Assembly: GCA_964017195.1 (NCBI GenBank)
Contig: OZ024887.1
Span: 7,948,032 to 8,012,031, forward strand
From: Siderastrea radians
Taxonomy: Eukaryota; Cnidaria; Anthozoa; Scleractinia; Rhizangiidae
DNA: 64,000 bases
Direction: 5' to 3'
Shown here in pieces: positions 23,638 to 35,700 of the stretch (the stretch's first letter is position 1; every line of letters begins with the position of its first letter). The notes beneath the pieces are model-generated. The model made no database searches, was not told where the DNA came from, and saw only the letters and a program-made list of their open reading frames with translations. A program made the position numbers and the translations under genes.

Positions 23638-24252
23638 ACCGTATAATCCCGCTACAAACCTTGGGTTTTTACAAGTTCGTGAGAAGTTTTAGGTGCATGG
23701 GCTTACAAACAGGGTGGGGGGAGGGAGCTTATAAGCGGTATAAAAAATTGTTTCGGAGTGCGAAGATAAGGAAATTAAGACCAAAACATACAGCCCTGTA
23801 CAAAAGGTTTCTATTTACTCACGTCATTAGGCTTTGAAGCGTCACAATAAATGGGGAATTTAGTTCAATACCGTTATATTTGGAACAAATTTAGTTCAAT
23901 ACTATTGGAACATAAACAAATATAAACCTCTAACATCGCCACTACAACTGGAACGCAGCAAAATCAGTTAAAACGGAACTGACAGGAATCTACAAGTCGT
24001 AGCGTTCATTTGACCACTGTCATCGTAGCATCATTGTTCCGCACTTTACTTGCATCATTATACTTTCCGAATTTCCAATTTGTAGTTGTACTTTCTTCTG
24101 TGAAAGTATTTATGTTAAAGAAACAAGGATAATAGGAGGAGGGCTTATATACGGGGGTGGGCTTATAATCGGAATATAATTTTTCTCAACAGGCAGATGG
24201 GCTATAGCCGGGGGGCTTATGACCGGGGGGCTTTAAACCGAGATTTTACGGT
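23638..24252. mobile_element. TIR element, ACCGTA...TACGGT type
   Basis: The left end ACCGTATAATCCCGCT and right end CCGAGATTTTACGGT are inverted. The right subterminal region carries GGGCTTATA/GGGGGGCTTATGACCGG repeats. The interior has no ORF of note, so it is non-autonomous. Confidence 0.5.
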
Positions 24253-24589
24253 ACTTCGAAAAGCTAGAGGACATATTGGACTCAGGAAACTCAGAAATAA
24301 TGGATTGGATTCAACGTAATTACCTTACCAATTTTCTGAAACCATAAACGAGTGTTTCTTGCCACACATTGCTCCCATGACTGAAATGGATTGTAGCTTG
24401 AACAAATTGGGCCAAGTTTCCCATGTTCTCTCTCTTTGTGTCTTGGAAAGATCGCTAAAAACTTACCATGTTTTGCTCTGTCTTTACGAAAAGAATTAGA
24501 TATTTCTGGCAGCATTTCATGTGCTTCACAGGTTCTTAGTATTAATTTCAGCACATTAGAGCAGTTTCCAAATCAGTGTCGAGGGTAAT

Positions 24590-24850
24590 GTTTTGTTTGC
24601 TTTGGTTTTGCTTCACTTCGCTCTCTGATTGGTTAAAAAAGCTCGCGCCACTTTCTCAACCAATCAGACGTAAAACCAAACCCAACGGTGTAACTTGCTC
24701 GCACTCGTTTTCCCGCCCTTGACGCTCATTACTTGTATTTGCTTCGATTTCTGATTGGTTCATTTGTGTGTTGTTCCTGTTGTGATTGGGTGAGTAATTA
24801 CGTTGGTTTGGGTTTTACAACACTCATTTAAAAATCACTCTGTTGACCCA
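24590..24850. repeat. Dispersed repeat with CTGATTGGTT motifs
   Basis: TCTGATTGGTT at about 24626 is matched by AACCAATCAGA about 35 bp on, and CTGATTGGTT recurs at about 24751. The whole looks like a diverged repeat and no gene is seen. Confidence 0.35.
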
Positions 24851-24929
24851 TAAACCAATTGACCCAGGACGTAGGTCTTTTAAGTGGCACTCGGCCTACA
24901 GCAGGTAGCACACATTCCTTTTACTGTAA

Positions 24930-25060
24930 AGCATCTAGGAATATTACTACTCCCTCCCCTCCTGAGTGGGATGCTAGTCCATTGCAAGGTTGCATCTAGC
25001 ATTTTGTTATGTTTGCCTAACGGTAGGAAGGTACTAAGAGACAAGGTGGGGCAAGGCAAC
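24930..25060 (+). repeat. SINE body remnant
   Basis: TGGGATGCTAGTCCATTGCA and AGAGACAAGGTGGGGC match the body at 12158-12425 with considerable decay. Confidence 0.5.
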
Positions 25061-25609
25061 TGTTAACGAAACACTTCCACGACATCCAACAGATGCGAGC
25101 TATACGCGCCTTCAGATCAAAAAACTCTCACGCGCTAATTTTCAGACCACTGGGTTATGGAATTAGAATGTTTTGACCTTTTTCTTCAATTTTGATATGT
25201 TTTTTATGTTCACCCTAACTTCACCTTCGACTTTTCTTATCACTGAAATCGAAAACTTGCACCCTTGCGTTAGTTGTCGGATTTTGTGCAATCCAGTTTT
25301 AAGCCAAAAGTTAACCTTCGTGAAAAGAGGGCTTTAAGAGCCCGGAACCAGCAAAAAGTAAAAGCTTTTAAGCTATGAAAAAAGAAACTAGGGAACTGAA
25401 AAAAAAGGATGCTTATACAGACAATGAACCAGCAAACAAACTGTGAAGGCAGGTTACTATGTAAATATGAAAACCATAAATGTTTTTATTAAAGTTTAAA
25501 CTATAGAAGGAAATAGAAGACGAATCATATTCAGCGCGAAAAACTCAGTAGCCAAGTGGATCCGTCATGTCCTTTACATTTCCTGCCGTTTGAGCTCCTA
25601 TCATATGGG

Positions 25610-25887
25610 CCCGGGGGAGGGGTACTTCCGAAGATTTGGGTGGGGGTGTGCGGCGCGCTTCTGGAAACCCTTACCCTATTTCAGACCTGACCCAAAATTT
25701 GACACCCTATTTCAGACCAGACCCTAACCCTATTTCGTTTGCGTAAGCGTTTGAGAAGGGTTTCAAATTCCCAACGTTAATCAAACGTCAGTTCTTTGGA
25801 GAAGAAAATTAATAAAAGAAAGAACCATACCAGATCCCATATCAGAGTGCATACCTATATAGCTTATATAAGGGAGTACCCCCCGGG
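25610..25887. mobile_element. MITE, CCCGGGGGG termini
   Basis: CCCGGGGGAGGGGTACTTCC on the left is inverted as GGGAGTACCCCCCGGG on the right. The interior has ACCCTATTTCAGACC repeats. It is 278 bp and non-coding. Confidence 0.75.
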
Positions 25888-26007
25888 TAGATGGGTAGCT
25901 ATGAAAACGTACTGAGATGTTAATGTCAAATACCAAAATGTCTTTACGGTTCACAATTTAAAATTTAAGACGAGAATGGCTAATTCAGGTGTCTTAGTTT
26001 AGGGAAC

Positions 26008-26634
26008 TTAGCATGGAATTGGATTTCTAAGCTTTCGCTGCACGGTACCCAACTTACGAGAGCCAGATCCATCATCAGAAAAAAATTCCTCTCCAGGGAC
26101 AGGATTTCCTTGAAAGAACAAATCATACAACATTGTTAGCAATAGAATTACCTCTGTACGTGACGATTGAGCTTCTTCAGTTATAAAGGGCTGGGGTTTC
26201 TGCGCTATTTTAGATTTTTTTTTTTTTACAAGCAAACACTAAACGGAAAACAAAACGTTCAATACAGTGAAGAAGCCCTCGCTACACTAAGGATGCGGTT
26301 CTTCGGCTTAAAAATGGTCTAAACTGGCGTCCAGTATAGACTTGACCAGGCCGTTTTCGAGTTAAGCGTCAAAAACCTCTTAAGAGCGACAAAGTGAACA
26401 ACTGAAATTTCATAAATTTTCTTTTGGAAAAATTTGCAGAAACTGCGTAATAGTTTTCATACAAATGGGCGCATGATAAGGGTTTACCCCACAGTCAAAA
26501 GCTAATACTTTTGGAAAAAGCTGAAATATTTGACTCCAGAAAGGGTAAAAACAAAAAGGTGACATACTAGTATTTGACCTACCTTGAATCCTGACAAAGA
26601 CTGCCGCGAAGACGAAAATCACAGGACTCCTCAT
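26008..26634 (-). CDS. Small secreted protein, two exons
   Basis: The function is not recognised. Exon 1 (26583-26634) starts with an ATG followed by a signal-peptide-like stretch (MRSPVIFVFAAVFVRIQ) and ends at a good donor, CAAG|GTAGGT. The phase fits an exon at 26008-26204 after CTAAAATAG, open to a TAA at 26008-26010, for 82 aa in all. The mature part has an acidic patch (PGEEFFSDDGSGS), two Arg-Lys pairs and a single C-terminal Cys. Secretion and proteolytic trimming are possible, but a peptide-hormone role is only a guess. A TATA box lies 66 bp before the ATG. Weak points are the poor pyrimidine tract at the acceptor and a hydrophobic stretch (VILLLTMLYDLFF) in the middle, which might be an unspliced intron or a membrane segment. 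Confidence 0.4.
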
Positions 26635-26699
26635 ACTGATATAGAATTCTTAAGCTACTCGCTCTTGAGTTCTGTAGTGGGCCTTTGCTCATCAGCTAC

Positions 26700-26706
26700 T
26701 TTTATA
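26700..26706 (-). promoter_or_regulatory. TATA box
   Basis: TATAAAA on the minus strand, 66 bp upstream of the ATG at 26634, which leaves room for a short 5' UTR. Confidence 0.5.
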
Positions 26707-29594
26707 ACTCACATCTATTAAACCCTGAACATTCATGATACCGCCCTATTTCATCAGGTTTCCCACTTCTTAAACTGAAAATTAGTTCATGTTGTTTAAG
26801 CAAATCAAACTCAAAATTGTTTGTTTGTTTTGCAATTGGCTAGTTGTCGCGGTTAAGTGCAATGTTATTTATTTTTGCCCCCCTTACGCTTGGACAAAGG
26901 TCAATGAAACACGTGGTACAACATAATATGCTAAAAGCGAAGTAAATGAACAATTAAAATGTTACAGCTTGTTTGAGGATGTTCTTCACAGAAGCAAACA
27001 ACCATTTCATCCACTTTCCAATTCAAATTCTGCGTAATTATGTCTGTGCATTTGTTGCGCCAGTAAGCTAAAAATTCTTTATAAAAAAAAAAGAAAGCTT
27101 TTCAGAAAACAGGTAATGTGTCATGGATATTTTTCTTTTTTTTCTTTAATTATTGACAATTACACTATGACTTGCTCATACACGAACTGCTGCTAGAAAG
27201 ATTCAAGCAAATTTTTTTTTTTAAACAAGCTTCAAATTTTGCTCGTAACAAACAAGTCTTTGATGCAAGATCTCAACGGGAATATCTGAACAAAGTAGGC
27301 TGTATACATATCAGGAAGATAAAAATAAATAACATTAATTGTTTGCCATAAAATGTAACAGCAATGCAAAAGGGTACTACTTGTTAAACTCTGTATATTA
27401 GGCCACAAAGACCACTGAATCCATCAAGGCAGCATTTGATTAACTGAATCAAAGGGGCTTTTGATTAAGCGAACGACGGTAACCTCCCAAATTTACGTTA
27501 AGCATGCTGAGGAAGACAAACTAAACTGGTTACAATAATTGAAAACTAGCGCTAGCTCACAAAAATAAAATGACATAAGGCGTAGCATACTAACAAGCTA
27601 CTCACAACACTTGCTACTGTTCAACATTCTGTATACGTAATATAACTTATATGCATTTTTTCTTTCTAACGTATTACAGAGGTGTTCGTTAGCATTAAGC
27701 CGCATGCAATTTAGAGAGGAACAGTGGAATGTTTCTTATTTTGAGAAAGTGCTGCATGTCTCACAAGTCCAGATATATAAGAAATATGGCCACTAGGAAA
27801 AAAAGAATTGTTGTCGCTTGCGTTGCAAAATATCGGTTTTTGAGCCCCGGATACTACCGATGATGAAATATTGTGCTTATTTAGCCTTTCCATTAATGTC
27901 ATATTTTGCCGAAAACGGAAGGTGACGCGACAAAATCAAAATAGACGTTAACCTCTGCAGACATCGTTGTCTTTTAGATTGATTTTCTTTAGGAAATTGT
28001 TGGCAGATTACTGCGAAGGTATCGTCAACGCTTGACTTTTCGGTGTGCTATTAGCAGCCCAGCGCATGTTTGCACAAAGGCAACGTGTGAGTAATGGTGC
28101 CTCGTAAACGACTGTCAAAGCCACAAAGGGACTAGGGAGGACGCAAGATAAAGTACACAAAGAATATACAAAGAATACTGCCCTCCACGCAGGTTACTGA
28201 TTAAGCCTACATTGGACCCTATTGTTGTCTAGGCTTTTAATTTGCTGCAAAACAAAGTCCTGCTCAATAGCAGTTTTGTTTGAAGCCACAAAATTTTCGC
28301 AGGCTCATTACTGAGCTAGAACCGCAATGCATGACTCGTCTGAAGAATTTTTCAGGAAAGGACAAACGTACGTGCCAGTGATGTCACTTGAAAACAGAAC
28401 AAATGTGTACGAAACTGTGTAAATTAACATGACGTTGCAAGAACTGCAAAAATACACAAAATAAATGTTTACAAACTTTTAGTTGCTTAAAAAGACATGA
28501 CCTACACACCGAAAAATAAACACATTAAGCTTTAAAAATCTTTTCACAATTTTGAGTGCACAAGTGGCAATTAAGAACTAACCAAGAATTTCAACCCATT
28601 TCATCTGCTTTGTGTACGTGGCTTTGAATTAGTGAAGAACTCAAACTCTGTTTGCTGGATGCTCCTTACTTTCGGTTTTCCCTTTTCCCTGCTTTGTAGA
28701 ATCATACGCTAGAATGGACTAAAGTATTTTAAACTGTTTTACTAGCGAGATAACGATGTTACAGTGTACAAATTCGATTCTTCCTTTCCACTTTCAAACA
28801 AACGGCTTTAAAACCTATCTGCACAAGTTATAGCATTTATGAAAAATCCTGTCCTTCTTCTCTTCTCAAGCTTCTTCTCTAATATTTTTATCTTTTGATT
28901 CTTGCAAAGCGCTTTAGAGCTTTTGGTTTTCAGCGTTGTAGAAAATGTAATTGTAATTTTCTTTAGCATGCGCAGTCTTTTTCGCTAAACCCATTATTGT
29001 CTTTTGTCGTATTATATGTGGTGAATAGGTTGACCTAACTGATTTCATATATTAAGAATCTCTTGTATAGATTAATTGATTTCACCTCACCAACAGTGAT
29101 TAATTTTAAACCAATTCAAGAACTTTGTCTCGAAATTTCTTCATTTACGCGTTAGTTTTACCAGCAATTAATTGCCACGGGTTCAGGCTTCGGCACCTGC
29201 AGTCATGATTTCGCCCGTGTGCTCACGCCTACAAATTTAGCGGATCGACGGTAGCCTCTCTGTATGATATTTTTGACAAGGCCTTTTTACTTGTTCCTAA
29301 GTCAATGCTGTTATTCTTATCATTTCACCCTACTTGTAATTTACAGTGGACCCCGCCATCTCGAACGCCGGCTTTCTCGGATCCCCCCAGATATCTATAT
29401 CTAACCGAGCCCAGTTTCTCATGAATTTGCTTTCAATTTTTCAGTAACCAGTGCCATTCCCTGGGGGACAGGGGGTTTAAACCTCCCGGTTCCCGCCCTA
29501 TTTTTGTTGCCTCCCACCCCGGCCTCCGCCTCTTTGCGTTTTTTTCAATTGCGAAATATGTTGTGTAAATTTCCCTGTTTCTCCCGCTTCCCGC
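26707..29594. other. No gene recognised
   Basis: About 2.9 kb of AT-rich sequence with poly-T and poly-A runs. No supported exon or element termini were found. Confidence 0.5.
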
Positions 29595-29597
29595 TAA

Positions 29598-29700
29598 GCT
29601 GCGAGCAAGCTCTCGGCGGGCGCTCGGGAAGAGGGGGGGGTTAAGGAGAAAACGCTCCTTTTCCTCCCCCATCCCCGTCCCCCTAGAGCTTGCTCGCAGC
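29598..29700. repeat. Inverted repeat in GC-rich island
   Basis: GCTGCGAGCAAGCTCT is inverted perfectly as AGAGCTTGCTCGCAGC, separated by about 70 bp with C- and G-runs. The surrounding 29430-29820 is pyrimidine-rich. Confidence 0.6.
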
Positions 29701-30372
29701 CTAGCTTCCCGCCACCTTGACAATCCCGCCTCCTGTCCCCTCTACCCCCACCTCCTGTCCCCCTCCACTATTCTGTTATCCGTATCGTGATATACTTTCT
29801 TGTCCCCCCCACCCCACAGTAGTGTTCCTAGTCTAGTTGCCTCAAAAGTACAGCGAGAAACTGAAAAACGAAATTAAAAACTCAATGTATCCCTTCCTTT
29901 GTGCAGAGCGTCAGATACTTGTATTTAAAATGACAACTGACCGGCTAACCAGGAAAAGCCGTTTTCTTCAGTTAACTTTTTTTTCTGCTGCTCTCTTTTG
30001 TACGCTGAAAAGTCTTGCTAATTTTAAACTGTTGTTAGTTTAAAAAGGTAAGTGTTTTTGAAAGAGCCGGAAAGGAAGGTCAAATTTCCATTTCGCCTAT
30101 ATGGGGTATGGCTTTGGGTGAATTCTTTTGTTACTATTTCAGCTAACTCTTATACTGGGATAGGAATAACAGAATACATAGAATATCAGTTCCTAAAGGA
30201 ACGCAGTTTTGCCTCTGATCCAAGTAACCCAAAAACGTTTACAAAAGAATTCTACGGGCTTATATAATATTAAAAGGGATCTGGAACTGAGATTAAGAAA
30301 AACGATCTTAACAATAAAATAAATTGGAGTTTACATGAAAACCGTCTGTCCCGAAGAGCTACAGCTCATAAA

Positions 30373-30633
30373 GCATTAAGACGGAATCCATCAGGAAATT
30401 GAGTAATCAGTGGACAAAAACCTTGTACCAGAATAAAGTAAAGCATACTTGAAATTTATTTTCTCAGGCTCCCATAAGAAATTGTCTTTGGGGTTATTAC
30501 AGATAACAAATTACATCCATAGCTCTCAAAAAATGTAAAAAAGAATGCGATATGCTTTAAATTATTCTGGTACAAGGCTTTTGTCCACTGAAAATTAAAA
30601 TTACTCAATTTCGTAATGGATTCCGTCTTAACT
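30373..30633. repeat. Foldback repeat, arms about 75-85 nt
   Basis: The left arm carries AAGACGGAATCCAT and CCTTGTACCAGAATAA. The right arm has TTATTCTGGTACAAGG and ATGGATTCCGTCTT. The arms differ by small indels. Confidence 0.7.
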
Positions 30634-30689
30634 TCTCACTCTCAATTTCCCAAAACAATTTTGAATACAGCTGCGGATAGAGAGGTACT

Positions 30690-30925
30690 GAGTACTAGAG
30701 GCGCGCGCAAAGCATGCTACAAGGCGACTTTCACGTCTTCCATGTTTTTGTTGCGGTCGATCGGGAGAGGCTGTTTAGTTGTGTCGTGTTCGAATTTTCT
30801 TCCCTTTGCCGTGTTTAAGTTGCTGTAATTGTCCGTAGTCTGCTTCGGCAGCGACCTATCAACAATTTCGCCGCACAAGAAGAAGGAAAACCACAACCCT
30901 AATCAAAAGAATCCAGGGAAATTCG
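30690..30925 (+). promoter_or_regulatory. CpG-richer segment, possible start region of the antizyme gene
   Basis: CpG density is locally higher (GGCGCGCGC, GCGGTCGATCG, TTCGCCGCAC) and a donor-like CCCT|GTATGT lies near 30940. It is the nearest promoter-like segment upstream of the antizyme exons, but no transcript start or coding exon could be proved. Confidence 0.25.
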
Positions 30926-31611
30926 CCAAGCAGCCCTGTATGTACCAAAAAGTGATTGCGTCTGTTGTGTCATTTATCTCTGTTATTTTGTAACGTATGA
31001 ACTTACCTGTCCCAGCGGTGGAATACATAGAACACTTCTAGCAAACTGAAGTAACTATAATAGGTGTTTAAGACATTTTTATAGTTGTATGGATTGCGTG
31101 AGTCTTGTACTTAATATGTGGCTTGGCTAATTTATTTTGAGGACGAATTTATTTTTTTGGGCCACTGTGGATTAAATTGATGTCATGACATTTGCAAATC
31201 AGGGTTCCACTTCTTTGTTGTTGGAATGAGAAACTGATATTTTTATATAAGCTTACATTGTTTTATTGGTAATTTCCTAAAGGTGTGTTTGTGTGTGTGT
31301 TTTTTTTAATTATAATGTAAATTGGTCTTGAAAGCATTGTGCAAGTTGCGATTTTAAGGGGAAAAAACCACTCAAGATTAAAGAGTGTTGTGTTTCTTCT
31401 TGATGCAAATTCAGTTGAAACTCTAGTGAGGTGCTGCCAAGTCTTGAGGCCCATTTTCACAACAGAAAATTTTGGGAACAGCTCAGCTAACAGTCATGCT
31501 TCCCGCCAAAATGGGCTCAGCTTAGATTTTGGAGAGGTGACTGACTTTCATCCACACTGAACCAAAATTTTAACTGTGTCCCCATCTTCTGAAAAAGTAG
31601 TCAGAGCATGC

Positions 31612-31824
31612 TTAACCCTCTCACTCCTGGAGTCAGTTATAGAGACATTAAGGTGACTCTAACTTTTGAGTCTGTGGTTGAAATGCTATGGTATGACCAT
31701 TCAAATGAAACCTCTTCAGCAGTACTTTCACATGGTACTATTTATATTTTAGTATTTTACAAAATGAAATTTGAGATTTCTCTTGAATTTTGATTATAGG
31801 CACTCTTGAGAGTGAAAGGGTTAA
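31612..31824. mobile_element. MITE, TTAACCC termini
   Basis: TTAACCCTCTCACTCCTGGA on the left is inverted as CTCTTGAGAGTGAAAGGGTTAA on the right with a few mismatches. It is 213 bp with TTAA at both ends, like a short piggyBac-type derivative. Confidence 0.75.
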
Positions 31825-32756
31825 GTTGATTACTGTACCAAGAAAGGTAACCTGATTTGGTGAAAATGTTAAAGTCATGAGTCTTCCTGTGGGTGGTTGA
31901 GGGTTCGAGTCCAAGGTCCATTTGTTAAAAGCATGATTACAAAGCCTGGACTAATGCCAAGTTTGAACTCAAAAGGTGTTCAAGTTTTTAGTTCTGATGT
32001 ATGTTAAACATTTTTCTCCACCAGTTTTGATTGACTAATCTTAAGTGAAAGCTTTAATTTAGGGGTGCAAATATTTGCTTTTAAGCAAGAGCAACAACAC
32101 CTTGCATTGCTGTATTGAAATTTTGAACTAGCTGAGAAAAAACACTTAATTGCAAATTTCCTCAATTCAGTTGATTGTCTGTCGATGCTGGGATTTAAAA
32201 CTGTAATAGCTAGGGAAATCCCTTGGCCCCAGTCATTTTTAACAGCCCTGCTGTGGTAACTTAATCCTGGGTGGGAAATTGTTTATCAAACTTGTAACCT
32301 TGCCCAGGCCAGTACAACAGAGCTTTTGCCACAGTAAATTCTGATGAACGTCATGGGCAGGAAAGTGTCAACAGCTCTTCAAACTGAAGTTGGGACAAGA
32401 CAGCTGTTATCAAGGATATACCAGCATTCTAGGATGATAATCTAAAATGGGGGGGTTTTGAATCTGCAGCAACGCAAGGCATTGAGACAAGCGATGAAGG
32501 AACCCCCCCCCCCCCTGGGCAGGGCTTCCAAAAGTTTGTGGCCTGTGAATTTATGATCGTGACTTGATCTAATTGCCAACAGCTGAGAATGTAATGATTC
32601 ATGGTAGCGACTACATGACAAATACACCTTTTCAGTCATTAAATGTGGCTGTGCAATTTGTGTATTTTAATTCTTCTGGCATAGCATTGTTGATGAGCTC
32701 TTTGTTCCACAAGGGAGCCCAAAGGACTAAGCTGAGCTACTTTAATTTCCACACAG

Positions 32757-35700
32757 GGAGCCAGCAGTGTACCGTAACTATAAGCTGCGACAGTGGATGG
32801 ACTGGCGTACCTGATGTTCGCTTTGATGAGGCAGGGACTTTGGGAGATGGAGGAGGAGGGGGAGATGATGATGAGGATGGTATATCCTTTCTCCAGCTTT
32901 TCACTGTGAGCACCTTCTGCTGTTTTATTTTTCACCATTTGGATTTAAGGAGGAGTGAAATTGGGTGGTTCCAGAAAACATCCATACCTATACCACGGGC
33001 GGCATCTCGGAATTCCGAAGGGGAGGGGGGGTTACATCGACTGGAATTCCGAGGACATGGGGGGTTCATTGGACTGGAATTCCGAAGGCATGGGGGGGTT
33101 CATTGGACTGGAATTCCGAAGGCATGGGGGGATTCTCAGGACAGTAACTTCCAGTTTGGTGTAGTTAAGTCTCTTCAAGAAAAACTCGTCTAAAACGACT
33201 TATCTAAGGACGATGATTCACTCGTTAACACGAGACACGTTCAACTCAATCAACATGCTGGAGACACGTTTCAATGGTCATGGTCAATATGTTTATGCTA
33301 ACGTGACGGCTGAAAGCTGTTCACTTGCCAGTAGATCGGTCACAAAAGCGATCGTAGGCTTTTCTTCGATTGTTTTGCTCGAATACAATACTGTAGATCC
33401 CAGCAAAGGGTTTTCAGTCCCTATATTAAAGCAGATATCATCGAGACACTTGTGAAATTGTTGCGTTACATACCATGCGACCTTCATTGAAAAGGTCAGA
33501 TTTCACGCGTTATGCAAATTTGATGCGCTTTTGATCAGACTACATTCACTATTTTGTACAAAATATTCTTTTAAAGTTGTCATTGCCTTTGAATTTCAAT
33601 GTGAGTTTTATTTACTATTTTAATTTAATCGAAGGATAAAGTGCGGGGAAAAAGTTTGATTTGTTCTCGCGCAATTTATTTGAGGCGACAGTACAGTACG
33701 CAAATTGCGTTCACTGTGAACTAAAAATAATTGCAGGAAAAAAGCTTGCTATTTTACTCTAATTCTTTTCCTAACATCATAACCTTCGATTTTTAGAATA
33801 GGTTGCATTCAACAGTTTCGCTTTTGACGGTAGGTTTGAGTCTGGCAAACGCAATTATGAATTCCTATTTTCAATTCTGAAAATTTTAGCTTTAATTGTT
33901 ATTAAAATTTTACGTCGCATTGGGCACGCAAATTATTCTCGGCAACCCTCGACACCGAAAATTATAGACACACGTTTAAACATTGGAGCAAGCGTTGGAA
34001 TGACTTCAAAGCCATTTGAGTTTTCTAATGTTTTAACGGATTATCGGTAGTGTACGGTTTGCCGTGGAAGGTTACAATGTAAAATATTACTCAGTCGGCC
34101 GCTGTTTGTCATCACGCAACGTTGATTGTTTGCTGTTCTGAATGTACCTTTTTTTTCTTTCGGAGGGAGCGAAAGGATTAATTTCCGTTTAATAAAGGTG
34201 TTTGGAATATAGAGAGGGCTTTTCAAATCAGTTTGAAGAAAAAAGCGGCAATTCCAAAGAGGGGTTTGAGTGATTACGGAATTCCGAAGGCATGGGGGGG
34301 GTAGAACGGTTTGGAATTCCGAGGGCAAGGGGGGGTTGAGCATTTTGGAATTTCCTAAGGCAAGGGGGGGTCTAGATGAAGATGCCGCCCGTGGTAGGGT
34401 ATGGATATTTTCTGGAATCACCCATTATACCATACATTTGATCATCAGCAAATAATATTGTTGCCTGCTAGGGTAAATGTAACAATGCTAGTGGTAACGT
34501 TGGGTTTTCAGTATAGGAGTTGGTGAAGACTCAATAGTAGGTAACGGATGCAGTTTAATTCACAGGGAGTTGTCGTGTTGACATTACAGAATATATTATA
34601 GGGGTAACATGAGGGTTTTTAATTGATATTAAATTTAGAGAAGTTGCTAAAAACTCTAAAGTAGGCAATGTCTTACAGAGTTGATGTTATATACATGTAT
34701 TTGTGGATTGAGTTTGATCTTGGTTCTGGTCCTTGCTCTGAGGGTTTTTAGCCTGGTTCTCCAGTTTTCCTTCCTCCTAGAAGACCAACGTTTCCGATTT
34801 GGTCTGGAATTCAAGGATTACAAGTTCATCAGACATAAGACTGTCAAGTGTCAAAAATGATTTAATCAAAGAAATAAGGCAGCAAATTTAAGTACATAAG
34901 TAAGCAGTGATGGTGAATTTTCCACAGTTTACCTTTTTATAAATGTTTGTGAAGTCATTTTAGTCGAAGATCTACAGCTCTTTGTAATGCTTGCCATCCC
35001 TTTCACTAACAGTGTATTTTGGCAACCCTTAAAAGTCCTAATGCATGCTGAGAGCATCAGCTGGACCCCATTTTACATGTAACCTCCTAAGCATCTTAAC
35101 TAAAAAAAATAGAAATAAAAAAAATTAAATAAATAAATAAACCATGCTAAATATCCAATGGAAATAAATTTTATTTCATGTCATTTTTCAGGGCCCAGAA
35201 ATAGCTGTGCAGAAAGGTGATGAGCAGGCGTCAAAGTTGTTGCTGTACAACTTTCGCCTTAAAAATTGTGATCATGCCATAGCGGAGTGGAGAGCAGTGT
35301 TACAGAATGGCCAACTCTACGTAGAAGTACCAGAAGGGGAAATGCCTCCAGGAAGCAAAGAATGGTAATGAATATGCTTTTTGAATTAGCACAGCTTGTA
35401 AGTGTAGAAAGTATAGTAAGTTTCATTATCAAACATCCTTTTCCTGCCCAAAAATAGTGAATGTCCTTATTTTGGAATGTTCTGTAAGTTGCAAGTCTCT
35501 GAAAGTACAGCAGGCTCCTGCTATTGCAAACCCCGGCTATCTTGAATGCCCCGCTATCGTGAACTGAAACTCATTACCCATGGTTGATGCTCTCATTTAT
35601 TTACTGTTGGCTATCTTGAAATCCTTTTACCTTGAACAATGTAAGTTCCAAACCCAAGAGTGGAAGAAGTCTATTTTTGGATCTATTTTGCTAGGTTCTC

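Noticed and set aside
32573..33193. 206-codon ORF across the antizyme frameshift exon
   Set aside because: It runs through a splice donor into the TIR element at 32963. Only 32757-32879 is likely to be exon.
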